Of a DNA stretch of 64,000 nucleotides, positions 1-11,567 are shown in pieces. The position numbers and the translations under genes are program-made. The notes under the pieces are model-generated. The model had not been told where the DNA came from. It searched no databases and saw nothing but the letters and a program-made list of their open reading frames with translations. Source of the stretch: Brachyhypopomus gauderio (Eukaryota > Chordata > Actinopteri > Gymnotiformes > Hypopomidae); NCBI RefSeq assembly GCF_052324685.1, contig NC_135213.1, positions 41,078,700 to 41,142,699 on the forward strand, written 5' to 3'. Positions within the stretch are counted from its first letter, which is position 1; every line of letters starts with the position of its first letter.

Positions 1-215
1 AATAAAAATCTGGCCAAGTAAATAAAACCATGGGAAAGAGGAAGAGGTTTCATTTGTTCGTGAGTTCGGGAGAATCTCGGGGGTGTCACCCAATGGCATG
101 TTGTACATGAAAAGCTGAACACAAGCTGTTTTTTAAAAGTTGAAAACTAGCAAAGAAATAACTGTGATGTGTTCTGTCCCAGCAGATGTGTTGTGTTGGC
201 AGGATGTAGGCTGGC
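1..215. other. Upstream flank of the EPCIP-like coding exon
   Basis: No coding signal. A plausible splice acceptor (tctgtcccagcag, ending about 184) lies just before the coding exon, which would fit a 5' UTR intron. Nothing else is recognised here. Confidence 0.4.
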
Positions 216-911
216 ATGGATGTGAAAATGAGACCGTCCTGCATACGGCCGATTCTCTGTGTCCTCCTCCCTTTCCATTTTGTGGGCGTGGCCCCCCACC
301 CTGACATCCAGCCCAACCACACCCTGATGTTCGACAGCGTCGTCCATAGCAACAGCTTACGCAACTGCAGCTGTGCGGTTGCCGTTCACAGTTGTGACGA
401 ATCTCTGGCCAACCTGCTGTGCAGCTGTGGCACGGTGCCGCGCTCATCGCTGCCCCCTGGTGGCCTGCGCTGGAATGACGGTCCCACAGCTGGTAAGCTG
501 ACAGTGTGGGTGCGAGAGCCCTGGGTGTTGAGGGAACTCCTCAATGGCAGCCAAGTTCCAGAGCTACGGCTGTCTCTCTGTGCCTCTGCCCCGCTGGACA
601 GCCCTGCACAGTATCTCACCCTTGTGGGTCTGAGGAGGCTTCAGGTGTCCTCAGCCAAGGGGCCACAGCACAGTGACCAAGCACTGAGCATCAGTGCCGG
701 GGTTCCTGGGCAGGATGGAGGTCTCAGCATCGCCTTTCTAGATGTTTGGTCTCTGAGCAGGATCCTGCACCTAAAAGCCTACAGCGTGGTGGGACCTCCA
801 CCCCCCGCGTTAGTTCAGCACTTCCCCAACCTGGCTCTCTCTGGAGCTGAGGAGTGGAACCATCACCCTGACTACATCCACAAACCATCCATCCTCACTT
901 TTATTTACTAA
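216..911 (+). CDS. epcip: EPCIP (C21orf62) orthologue, secreted Cys-rich protein
   Basis: Single-exon ORF of 231 codons. A second in-frame ATG at 228 (MRPSCIRPILCVLL) gives a cleaner signal peptide and may be the true start. Features shared with vertebrate EPCIP (exosomal polycystin-1-interacting protein, formerly C21orf62) are the early NCSC motif, the block DESLANLLCSC, the segment LLNGSQVPELRLSLCAS, the segment LVGLRRLQV and the invariant C-terminus TFIY. The length (about 227-231 aa) matches the family. The signal peptide and paired cysteines suggest a secreted product. In human the gene lies upstream of IFNAR2-IL10RB-IFNAR1-IFNGR2, and here it precedes the same receptor family. Possible poly(A) signals (aataaa) occur at 1625 and 1693. 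The identity comes from recalled family motifs, not a database search. Confidence 0.9.
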   Translation: MDVKMRPSCIRPILCVLLPFHFVGVAPHPDIQPNHTLMFDSVVHSNSLRNCSCAVAVHSCDESLANLLCSCGTVPRSSLPPGGLRWNDGPTAGKLTVWVREPWVLRELLNGSQVPELRLSLCASAPLDSPAQYLTLVGLRRLQVSSAKGPQHSDQALSISAGVPGQDGGLSIAFLDVWSLSRILHLKAYSVVGPPPPALVQHFPNLALSGAEEWNHHPDYIHKPSILTFIY

Positions 912-3646
912 GCTGGGCTGCAGTTGGACATGCCAGGCAGCTCCAAGACTGGAAAACATCAGGAAAGCGTCAAATATTGTTGCTGGGTGACCACACTGAA
1001 GTAAATGGACAGTCTCTAATGTTCCTTATGAATATAAGTAGCTCAACTTTAGCATTCAAAGAAAAATATAAATTTGACTAATACAAGTGGGGCTGATGCC
1101 AGATTGTGGACGTTTTGTAAAAATTAAAGAGCATCGGTTTACTTTTATTTAAACTAGATGTACAAACTCTGTTGGGCAACAGGTGTAGGATATTTTGTAA
1201 AGTATTTCTGCCTAAGTAATTTTCATAACAAAATTTGTTTTAAAAATTCTAAAAGTTATGAAAACACTGCTTGTCTGTACTGCAAAATTTTCAAGGTCTA
1301 AATACACGTTACCATCTGTACTTTTCCAAGACTGAAATGTCATTAAACATCTTGTTGCCTCAGGAACTCAAAGATTGGCACATTTATTAAAAAATTTCAG
1401 GTTGATTTTGGTATATAGTCACTTATAAGTCACATATATACACATAAAGCAAAATGTCTCATTCAGTGTAGGCTTAGGTTAATGTTAACTGGCATTGCAA
1501 AATGAGTCCTTTATCAGTTCTTGGACACTGGGAGATTCAGTATTGGGTACTGCTGGAATGTTGCTGGTTGCAAATGCCAAATGCTTTTACCATTTTCTGT
1601 GTTGAAGGCTGAAGGTTGTACAAAAATAAACATTTGTATAAAAAATTTTGACAAAGCCTTTATAATTTGTAACCTATATGCTGAATTACTGAAATAAATG
1701 GCAAAATCTGTGTGTGAATTAGTGTACATACATGTTTCAGCTAGAGAACTTGCATCAGCTGTGTTAGTTGTAATAGGTGAAATGGGAAATTTTTATATAT
1801 ACAGTCATATCCATCCACTCCTTCCCACACACCCACTTCCTCTCAGTCACTGTCCCTTTCATTATTAATGAATAATTATGCCATTTCCATGTTTCTAGTT
1901 TATGTTCCCATAATTTCTCACTATTTAAAGACCTGCAGGTCCTGCCGTCTTCACTGTGCATTGCATGTTGAGTCGTCAAGATGCCAGTCAATATTTTAAA
2001 AGTGGTTTGAGAGGTAATATTGCACGGACTACGCCACGGACTACGCCAGATTTCTTGTTTCATTTGCTGTACTGCCTGCCTTTTATTTTGCTGTTTTGAA
2101 GCCAAATGGAAAGTCTCTGGCTCCTTCATCGCCACCGTTACAGAATGCGAATGAGAGTAATATAAACGGTTCTGATCGTGGTGCTCTGCTGATCACTAGT
2201 GTCTGGTTCCTCTCTGCTGCTGACGAACTCGAGGGCAGTATTCAACCACCCACGTTGGGAAAGACTTGCTACGTCTACGGCAGGATCTGACGTCAGCAAC
2301 GGACTATGCCATTGAGTTCCAGATACTGGCTACCAGGTGTGGATTCTGAAACTTAACTTCTCTTGGGGAAAAGCAGCAAGAGTCTGCTAGGGCACAAGGG
2401 TCCTGTGACCGACTGGGACGTGGTTATCCTTTGTTGATGGTCCCGTTGGGCCAGGACTCTACCCAGGGGGTTTTGAGCTGATGTTTTGTGTGTTTTGCAG
2501 CTCTGGGACCACAGGAGACACGTCCCTGTTTTGTCCCAGCTGTCCCACCCCTTTGTTGTGTGTGTTGTGTGCTGATGCTGCTGTCCACACGGATGCGGAG
2601 ACGTGCGGCTTGGTGGGGGATTTGTCAAGGTATGGAGGCCCCCTGCCAGCCGCCGTCATCAGCAGCGGCAGTTTTCATGCTTGTCTTGTTGTTGTGACAT
2701 CATGTTTGTCCTTCAGATGGGCGTGGCCCATTAGGCAACCCAACACCTGAGGGTCATTTGTCCATCTATATATGTCTTGTTTTTGTACCAGCTGACTGCT
2801 GGTTATTGTATCATTCATTTGGATTATGTCACAGGTTTTCCTTGGTGCACTTTATTCATTAAATCCTCCATTTTACCTGACACTGGCATAATAGCTTCCT
2901 TCTTTATTTGCACTCCATAGCCCATCACTAGAGTAACCCCACCAAGTTCATTCAGTAATGTCTTCAGCAGCTTTAAGATCTTTTATAAAATGTGTGGTCA
3001 ATTTCCTTTTTCATGGTTATGTACATTTTGTTTTATAGTTTTTTTATATTCAAATTCAGCTTAGTAATTCAGCTTAAAGGAATTGTCATTGTACCTTGGG
3101 TAATTCCCAAGAACATTTAGCAATGCCTTGATAAAGACTTAAGCAGCTTTCAGATATTGTGCTTTCTGATATTTATATATTTACTTATTTATTTTTAATA
3201 TGTGGATGCCTGCTGAACAGTCATTTAACTTAATTTTTTATTGTTTTGTATTCAGCTGAGTGAAAACTGCCTACTTAGTAGTACATACAAAAAAATGTAG
3301 AAAAGTGATTTTGCTGTTGAAAAATTATTAAATATATTAATCTTCCTTTATTTCAGCAGCCTTTCAGTTTACAAGTATTTTGCCGTTGCCATGCATAGTC
3401 AAGTTAATTTTAGCTCCGTATTTTACAACAAATGTTGTAAAAACCAGTTTCACAATCGCATGGGTCCAGATCCCTACGGTGGCAAGGAACACCCCTTAGA
3501 CAGAGATTAGGAAGAAACTAAGGACTGAAAAACTGGACCCATTCTCCACTGAGCAGAAGTGGGCATTCCTGGTTCAGAAAGTAAAAGTCTTCACCAAGAT
3601 TTTGCTCAGGCTTCCTGGATTGTGTTGATTCCACTAATTTTACCTG
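912..3646. other. EPCIP 3' UTR and AT-rich intergenic DNA
   Basis: The first 800 bp are probably 3' UTR (aataaa at 1625 and 1693). At 1920-1960 a TATA-like tttaaa is followed by caggtcctgccgtct, a block also present at 17600-17630, so part of 1920-2900 is probably an old dispersed repeat. No convincing coding exon was found; the short ORFs near 2480-2750 lack family features. Confidence 0.4.
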
Positions 3647-3654
3647 ACTGGCAC

Positions 3655-4064
3655 CATAGACATATATACATAGACGCCTCATCGAGCGGGGCAGCCCGCT
3701 GCTGCGATACGTAACAGCGTCCGCCATATTGGTGAGGGCATATGTGCCAGTAAGGCTAATGCAAGTGAATGGAGCGAACTTCAGAAAGTGCTCTTCTACA
3801 AAGTATTTTTAGCTAATGTTCGTCATCGACCCACTCACATATAAACGTTAATATATTTGGAAATTAAACAATCACCAAAGACAACATTTATGACTTTTCA
3901 TTATATTTTAATTGTAATTTCTGAATAAAAAAATGTCAACCTATGATACAATTGATTCCGTTTTTATATTTACAGTAATTAACATTTATGAACATATGTA
4001 CACACACATCATCAATATATGAAATAATAAATAAAATATCTATTTATATATGTACACATTAATA

Positions 4065-4099
<35 letters not shown>

Positions 4100-5444
4100 T
4101 ATTCTTAGTTTCCTTTATATTTTTTGCATCACTTAGAGTTTATTGGTAAATTAATATTTGTTGATTTTATTTATTCGTTTTTTTACTTATTCTTAAACAC
4201 AACTACAAAATCAATCAATATCTAAAACAGTTAAAAATCCAGAAAAAAATTTTTGTTTATACCTGAGTATATATCGAGCTGCTCTTTCAAATCTTCATTA
4301 ATCAGTTTCTTCATCCTGAGATCCTCCAAAAGACCACTCACAGTGTTCTTTGCCCTCTTCTCTCTGTCCTTTGCATTCCTCCTCTCCCTTTCCAGACTCT
4401 CCACCCTAGCCAAGGCTTCCCTGAGTCTGGCCCTCAGATCCTCATTGGATGAAGGCAGAGCATAGGAGTGATCCTACAACAGAGATGTGAATATTGTTAA
4501 TATCTGTGTGTGTTTGAAGAATGCTCCATAATGACTTATGTTCATAATGCTTCAGCGTTTGTTCATGGCTGTCATAATGCTAACAGCTGCTTAAGACAAA
4601 GTTATCATGTATTGACTCACATGTTTGCCCACAGACACTGGCTCAGCCTCCTGAACAGGTTGGGAGCAGTCTAGTGACGGGGTCTCCTGAGCCTTCTTTG
4701 AGCTCTTAGATGTCCTGGTAGACACGTGCTAAAACCAATGATAAAAGATAAAAAATTATCTAACAAGCAGATCCAAAAAGGGAAAATACGTTTTCCAGGA
4801 TGGTGTGGCTCTGAATCTTGGCTTTCTAGAAGCACCGACCTTTTGGAGGTGAGCTGGGAAACAGAAGACTGAAGGAACAGCTCCAGTTCTGATCCTGACT
4901 GCCTGACCTGTCCTGTCAAAATCCTCTGGCCTGAAATGCTCACTGCAGAGCATGGAGGACAAGCTAGCAGAAAACCCTTCTCGTCTGACAGCTGTTTCCC
5001 ATCTCTTTCTGAGATCTCTATCTTTTGGAAACCTACATAGTATGACAAACGTTTGCTAAACAAATCACAATAATCAGAGTACCTACTTCGGTCGAATTTA
5101 GTAAAAATATACTTTCTTTGTTTGTTCTGAGACTGGTTTCACCGCGGGAAATCACAGTATTACGTCCGTGATGAACAGTATTGAACACAAAATCAGGAAA
5201 ATCTGTACGTAAAATGACTCCGTAATGGACAAATAGAAGCATTAATACATTTACATTCTTACCTGTGAAAGGTTATGCCAATTGATCTTGTTTCAGTTGA
5301 AAAGCGGTTGGTGCAGTTATACGCAGAGCATGAGCGAGGCATCTTTCGCTGCTTCTCCGATCGCTCTTCTGCCCTCACCAATATGGCGGACGCATTTACG
5401 TACGACTCAGCGTTCCATGAGGCGTCTATGTATATATGTCTATG
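3655..5444 (-). mobile_element. P-element-like THAP transposon, internally deleted, 1,790 bp
   Basis: The ends are inverted repeats of 28 bp: the left end begins catagacatatatacatag at 3655 and the right end at 5417-5444 is its exact reverse complement. The similarity resumes further in (gtccgccatattggtgaggg, 3719-3738 and 5373-5392). The element is flanked by a perfect 8-bp direct repeat, actggcac, at 3647-3654 and 5445-5452. An 8-bp target duplication plus a THAP gene reading inward from one end are hallmarks of the P superfamily. The interior holds THAP and coiled-coil exons, then about 500 bp of AT-rich DNA with a (TA)n tract near 4069-4096. No RNase H-like transposase domain was found, so this copy is non-autonomous. 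Confidence 0.85.
4231..5342 (-). CDS. THAP-domain protein with C-terminal coiled coil, four exons
   Basis: Exons, read on the minus strand, are 5342-5263, 5032-4840, 4728-4621 and 4473-4231, all with GT-AG borders and consistent phases. The product is about 207 aa if the last exon reads to the stop at 4231; an alternative donor at 4262 (tactcag|gtataa) could lead to a lost exon. The start MPRSCSAYNC begins a classic THAP zinc finger: C5, C10, the FHRFPKD block, W, then CSEHF supplying the second Cys/His pair, and AVPSVF near residues 78-83. Residues about 128-197 form a charged coiled coil (LARVESLERERR, LLEDLRMKKLINEDLKEQL) like that in THAP proteins and P transposases. THAP domains bind DNA in a sequence-specific way. 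It could bind the element's own ends. Whether it is expressed is unknown. Confidence 0.75.
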
Positions 5445-5452
5445 ACTGGCAC

Positions 5453-7145
5453 TAATTAGAAAATCCAGCAAGCTTGAGTAAAATCCTGGGAAGGGGTTTT
5501 ATTTTCTGAACCTGGATTGTCCACATCTGTCCATTGGACAGCTAGTAAAGGTCCATATTTATAGTTCTGTTTCTAGGCCGAACGGTCACTCTAAAACACA
5601 GTTTAATCTAAAACACAATTTAATGCTAGACAGTTCAGTGTGTTCTACATATGACATTGTCAAAAACTAGTTAGTATTAAGTTTACAACTGGAACAACCG
5701 TTGTCTTATTTTCTTAAAACATGATTGAGGAAATTGACGTTGGTAAACCAATACGCGGACATTGAGGGGTAAATGGGATTATTTCTGTGGGGATTGTGAA
5801 GGGCGTTGATGGTAAGGCTGCTGGGTTTGGTGTGCACGGCTCCTTTAACTACTTTCGATATCTGATCACACGACATTCAGTAAGATTTCCGAGAAGAGAC
5901 AGAAACACTTTGAGAAACGCGAGGCTGGACGTGATATCTCCTCTCGGTTGTTGCTTGGTTAATTTCTCCATTAACCGCGTTTGGTTGTGTTTTTTACCAC
6001 ATACCTCCATGAACAGCTCGAAGAGGGAGTGCGGTGAGTTATGATGTTAGCTACGTTACTATTTGTATATGAATTCACCAAAGACAAGTGAGTGTACATA
6101 ATGGTGGAATTGACCAATGTATTTAATGCATATGTGGCTTCTGGGTCGTGGAGTAGTTTATAAATACAAGTGTTTTATGTGATTTGTCCAGCAAATGTTA
6201 AAGAAATGCCATTAAAGAGATCAAACCTAACAGGTAAAGACAAGGTGTGATAGTATAAGAATGACTAGAGTTAGATATTAACGACAGATACATATTACTG
6301 TGTGATAGTATAAGAATGACTAGGGTTAGATATTAATGACGGGTACATATTACTATGAGCCGAGCTATAGACTGCTGTGTGTCTGTCTTAAAACTTTTGT
6401 TTTTGTCGTTACTGCACCTGCCATACAGCTTACACACCGGAAAATGTAGATAAACAACAGCGTTTATACATGTGGGTTTAACAGTAGTTAAACTACTGTT
6501 TTTTATAGCTTTCACTTGAACGTATATTTCAATATCACCTGGGGTTTATTTAGGGTTTATAAAAAGTAACCCAGCTATATGTCTGCTGTTGTCATGCTGA
6601 TGGAGGCGTAATTGTGATTTTGTGTAGTGTATGTTACCCTCATTTCTATATGTTGGGTAACATTATGTTGTGTATGTTGGGATTTCATTATTACATTATT
6701 TCACTTCTGTTGCAGGTGTGTGATGTGTAGCCATACAGACAATGTTATAATGTCAGCCAGCATTAACTTGGAGGAGACCTGGGGCTGTTTATAAAATCTA
6801 TATCTATAAAATCTACAATAAACATTTACTACAAAACACACTGTCTATTGAAGCACTGACATAAATAATGATATTGGCAGAAAGAAAGAAAACAAACAGA
6901 ACACAGACAAATGAACACAAGTGAGTATTAATACACTTACTGTGCTGATGTACGTTTTACATTAGGTAGAAACAATTAAGTGATATTTCACAATCTCTAA
7001 ACTATATGTATATTTGCAAAACCTTAAAACTTGACAAAGTATTGGTTTGTCTTGCTGTACAACAGATTTGGCAGCAAGCCAAAGTAATTTCTTGTTTTTG
7101 TTCATTTTGCAGGGACGGCTATTACAGGTTTAATTTACAGTTAAT
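5453..7145. other. Upstream region of receptor gene A
   Basis: A 54-bp unit is tandemly duplicated at about 6246-6354. An acceptor (cattttgcag, ending 7112) implies a non-coding first exon for gene A upstream, with the coding exon beginning in an exon that starts at 7113. An 85-codon ORF at 5787-6044 shows no recognisable family. No clear promoter element was identified. Confidence 0.4.
6246..6354. repeat. Two-copy tandem duplication, about 54 bp unit
   Basis: The segment gtgatagtataagaatgact...ttagatattaa..gac..tacatattact occurs twice in direct succession with few differences. Confidence 0.8.
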
Positions 7146-10100
7146 ATGAAGATACTCTTTCTTTTACTTATTTATTCTTTTATTGACTTACACGGTATGT
7201 ATTTAATTTTACTTTTTTATTTTACTTATTTATGCTATTAATTTTGTTTACATCAGTATTTGTGGCATTTGGCAGATACTGTTGTCCATGGTGAATTACG
7301 TATGTTTCAGTATGACTGTACGTGTGAAGTGATGTCAGCACCTGCTCTATCTGTCCAGTTGGTATTGGCACCTGCTCTATCTGTTCTGGTGGTGTCAGCA
7401 CCTGCTTTATCTGTTCTGGTGGTGTCAGCACCTGCTTTATCTGTTCTGGTGGTGTCAGCACCTGCTTTATCTGTTCTGGTGGTGTCAGCACCTGCTCTAT
7501 CTGTTCTGGTGGTGTCAGCACCTGCTCTATCTGTTCTGGTGGTGTCAGCACCTGCTCTATCTGTTCTGGTGGTGATAGCACCTGCTTTATCTGTTCTGGT
7601 GGTGTCAGCACCTGCTCTATCTGTTCTGGTGGTGTCAGCACCTGCTCTATCCGTTCTGGTGGTGTCAGCACCTGCTCTATCCGTTCTGGTGGTGTCAGCA
7701 CCTGCTCTATCCGTTCTGGTGGTGTCAGCACCTGCTCTATCCGTTCTGGTGGGGTCAGCACCTGCTCTATCTGTTCTGGTGGGGTCAGCACCTGCTCTAT
7801 CCGTTCTGGTGGGGTCAGCACCTGCTCTATCCGTTCTGGTGGGGTCAGCACCTGCTCTATCCGTTCTGGTGGGGTCAGCACCTGCTCTATCCGTTCTGGT
7901 GGGGTCAGCACCTGCTCTGTCTGTTCTGGTGGGGTCAGCACCTGCTCTGTCTGTTCTGGTGGGGTCAGCACCTGCTCTGTCTGTTCTGGTGGTGTCAGCA
8001 CCTGCTCTATCTGTTCTGGTGGTGTCAGCACCTGCTCTATCTGTTTTGGTGGTGTCGTCGGCACCTGCTCTATCTGTTTTGGTGGTGTCGTCGGCACCTG
8101 CTCTACCTGTTTTGGTGGTGTCGTCGGCACCTGCTCTACCTGTTTTGGTGGTGTCGTCGGCACCTGCTCTACCTGTTTTGGTGGTGTCGTCGGCACCTGC
8201 TCTACCTGTTTTGGTGGTGTCGTCGGCACCTGCTCTACCTGTTTTGGTGGTGTCGTCGGCACCTGCTCTACCTGTTTTGGTGGTGTCGTCGGCACCTGCT
8301 CTACCTGTTTTGGTGGTGTCGTCGGCACCTGCTCTACCTGTTCTGGTGGTGTCGTCGGCACCTGCTCTACCTGTTCTGGTGGTGTCGGCCAATTTTCATG
8401 CTGTTAACAGTAATTTCAGTTGCTTCACCAGTTATTAGATGAAGCACAAACTTCCAATATATAATATATATAACTGTAATATAGTTTGAAAATCAAAAAT
8501 GCTATGTGTTTTTGTAGTTATAGCACCTTATGCAAACGCAAAGTCCTTTGAATAAATTTGAGGCAATATTGAATTGGTGTATGTGCTTCTTGGTTTCTTC
8601 AGATGAATATTTAAGTTGATGGAGAACCTCTTATTTCTTTTTCCTTAGGCAGTTTGTCCTTCCCTGCTCCCAGTAATGCAACATTGGTGTCCAACAATTT
8701 CCAACACATCTTGCGCTGGAGTCCAGGAAGAGACACACCACCACAGACCAGCTACAGTGTCAAACTAAGGTTAGTATCACAGTCCATCAAACAAATGGTA
8801 ATAAAAGCTCTTAAAAGAATAACTTAGATTAATAGACACATTAACCCCACTCTAAAAAGATCTGTTTAACAATACACAGTGCTGCTTGAACTAGTAGTTT
8901 AGATTTTTCTGTTTTACCATGATTCGTATCATCAACAGTTTTTATGTATGAAATGTCAGGTTTATGTTCATCAGTTCCATTTATTTGTTTTGAGGGTAAT
9001 GTGTGACAACATGGAACTGTAATGTATATACAACGAGTATACACAACGCTTGCAAATAATCATGGGAGTTTTATTGACGGAGCGAATATCAAAGTCAAGT
9101 TCAGAACTCTCGATGTAAGTGTCGTTTCTCGGCTACAGGGGTAATTGTGTGAGTTTCGAGTCCGGAGTCAGGAACCCGAAGTCAGGAGTCAGGAATCAGT
9201 CCTCTTAAGTGATCGAACCAAACGGGTTGAGCAGACTTGTGTACCGATGTCAGAACCAGGGCGTGAACAGATTAGGCAAATTACAATAATGCATAGTATG
9301 CATGAATAACCCATGACAATACTTCGCAAAGCCCAAACACTAGCCAAGGGTTTAAATAAGACACCTTACAGGTGGGAGTTATCGATATTCAGGAGATGAT
9401 TATCTAGGAAGATCATGATTGGGTAGTGTATCACTCAATGCGTTCTGGGTATTGGAGTCCTGAATAGAGGGCATGACAGGACTATGAAACATGGAAAGTC
9501 TGTTTTACAAACTGTGATTTGGATGTTCATTTCATAAGATAAAAAAATTTTAGAAAACAATGACCATGTTTGGATGGTTCCAGTAGTACTGCATATGTGC
9601 TTGATGTATATCTCACCTGAAGTATAAATACACCAGATACAGGTGATAATACTAATGAGGGACAGAATTGCAAATGAAAAGGCTTAAAAATTGAAATGAC
9701 AACACTGAGTACATAGAATATAAAAACAAAGACATGATAGACAGGATGAGGCAAGGCCAGGTGTGACCGCTTTCTACAGTTTATGTAGTTACATTTCAGA
9801 AAATATGCACACTTGTAGCTTGAGGGGTATTTTAATTTAACTAAACTGCATGTCCATTGATTTATAAAAATATTCAAAATGTGATTCTCCTCCACCGATC
9901 CTTTTAAGATCAGCAATAAATAATTACATTCAACATACAAAAGACCTCAGAGTAGTAAAATAGTGCCACATGAGTTCGTTATCATGTCTTAGAATAAAAT
10001 GCAATTAAAATAGCAATTAATGCAATTATATTTTATTACTGTATTCAAAAGATGTTCAATTTTTTTATGTTATGCAAGACTATGGGAGTTCATTTAGAAA

Positions 10101-11530
10101 TCTGCATTTCTCTCTTTTCCTTTCTCTAGTCAAGGCGAAAGGAAATGTGTGCTTTAGGAAAGGAAAGGAAAGGAAAAAGTGCTTTACACAAGAAAAGAAG
10201 CTTATTACCTTCCCATCATCTTGGGAAGGTGTTGCCCATAAAATATAATACATAAAAATTAAAAACAAGATTTTAAAGGAAATCAAATAGAAATTAAAAT
10301 GATTACAATATAAAAGAATTAAACAAGATAATAATAAAAAGCAATAGCTCTGCAGCATGTCTGATAGATACACTGGTCCTACTGGTATAGACCAGTAGTA
10401 ACACCTTGAAGTCTATCCTGTACTGTACTGGTAACCAGTGTATGAACTTAAGAATGGGGGTGATGTGGTCACTTCTTTTGCTCCTAGTGAGAACTCTAGC
10501 AGCTGCATTTTGAATCAGCTCTATGTGCCTTTGTGTCTCTCTGTCTACTTACAAACACATGAAAACACATGGTTATGTTTTGGATAGTTATATACCATTT
10601 TATTATTTATATATACCGGTCTGTCTCTAGGAAGGGCCGACTTGAAAAATTGATTGCAGAGGGGCTGCCTCCCAGAAACCACGCCATCGATGTATCCAGA
10701 CAGATGAATGATATATACGCATTATACAACTTCCAGCTTCGGGCATCACTAGGCAACAGGTCATCTGTGGTCAACGTCACACCGTCTGGCTTTTGTCCTT
10801 TTGAAACGAGTAAGTTGCACTGGCTTCTCATCACTGCAGATGCAGTGAGTGTGGGTGTCTATAGCAACATTTAATCAAGTTCCTTTAATCAAGGAGTCCC
10901 AGAAACAATATTTGTGTGCCCTCTATTGCCTTTTAAGGAAGGTTTTTACATTTGGCCTGAGGATCTGACTAATTTTTCTGTGTTAACAATATTGCTTGAC
11001 CATCCTTATTTTAATCTATATTAAATTATTTCAGCAATTACCAAAATACCAGAAATGTAAATAATACTATAACATTGTACATCAACTGATATTCAGTATA
11101 ACTGCACTCCATCTCATGTAATGTTGCTTAAATATTGTGGCTAAAATATAACTATTATTCCCTCAGATAGCAGCTATTACTACTGGCTAAATGCTATTGT
11201 TAGCAGCTGTTCCTACTGCTAACACTTGCTTCCTCAGGATGCTGCTAACGCTACTGTTACTGGTGAGATATGCTACTTTTAGCAGCTAAAGTAGCTACTA
11301 ATAAAGGGTAAATAATACTGTTGGCAGCTAACTTGATAACTCAAGGGGCAGTAATGGCCTGGTGGTAGGGAACTGGTCTTGTGACTGGAGGGTCGTGGGT
11401 TCGATTCCCAGACCTGAGGCCATGACTGAGGTCCCCTTGAGCAAGGCACCTAACCCCAACTGCTCCCTGGGCGCCGGGCTAGGGCTGCCCACCGCTCTGG
11501 GCACGTGTGATCCACAGCCCCCTAGTAATC

Positions 11531-11567
<37 letters not shown>

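Noticed and set aside
2353..2750. Cys-rich ORFs on both strands near 2480-2750
   Set aside because: Low-complexity translation with no domain, no splice context and no support from neighbours.
7222..8438. Three long ORFs (361-392 codons) on both strands over the minisatellite
   Set aside because: Produced by a tandem repeat with unit length divisible by three; no start context, no homology, and located in an intron of gene A.
8632..8644. Possible IRF/ISRE-like motif (tttctttttc)
   Set aside because: It is the polypyrimidine tract before gene A exon 2, so the match is expected by chance.
9060..9475. LTR-like segment ending gggcatgaca
   Set aside because: No matching TG start with a flanking duplication could be found.
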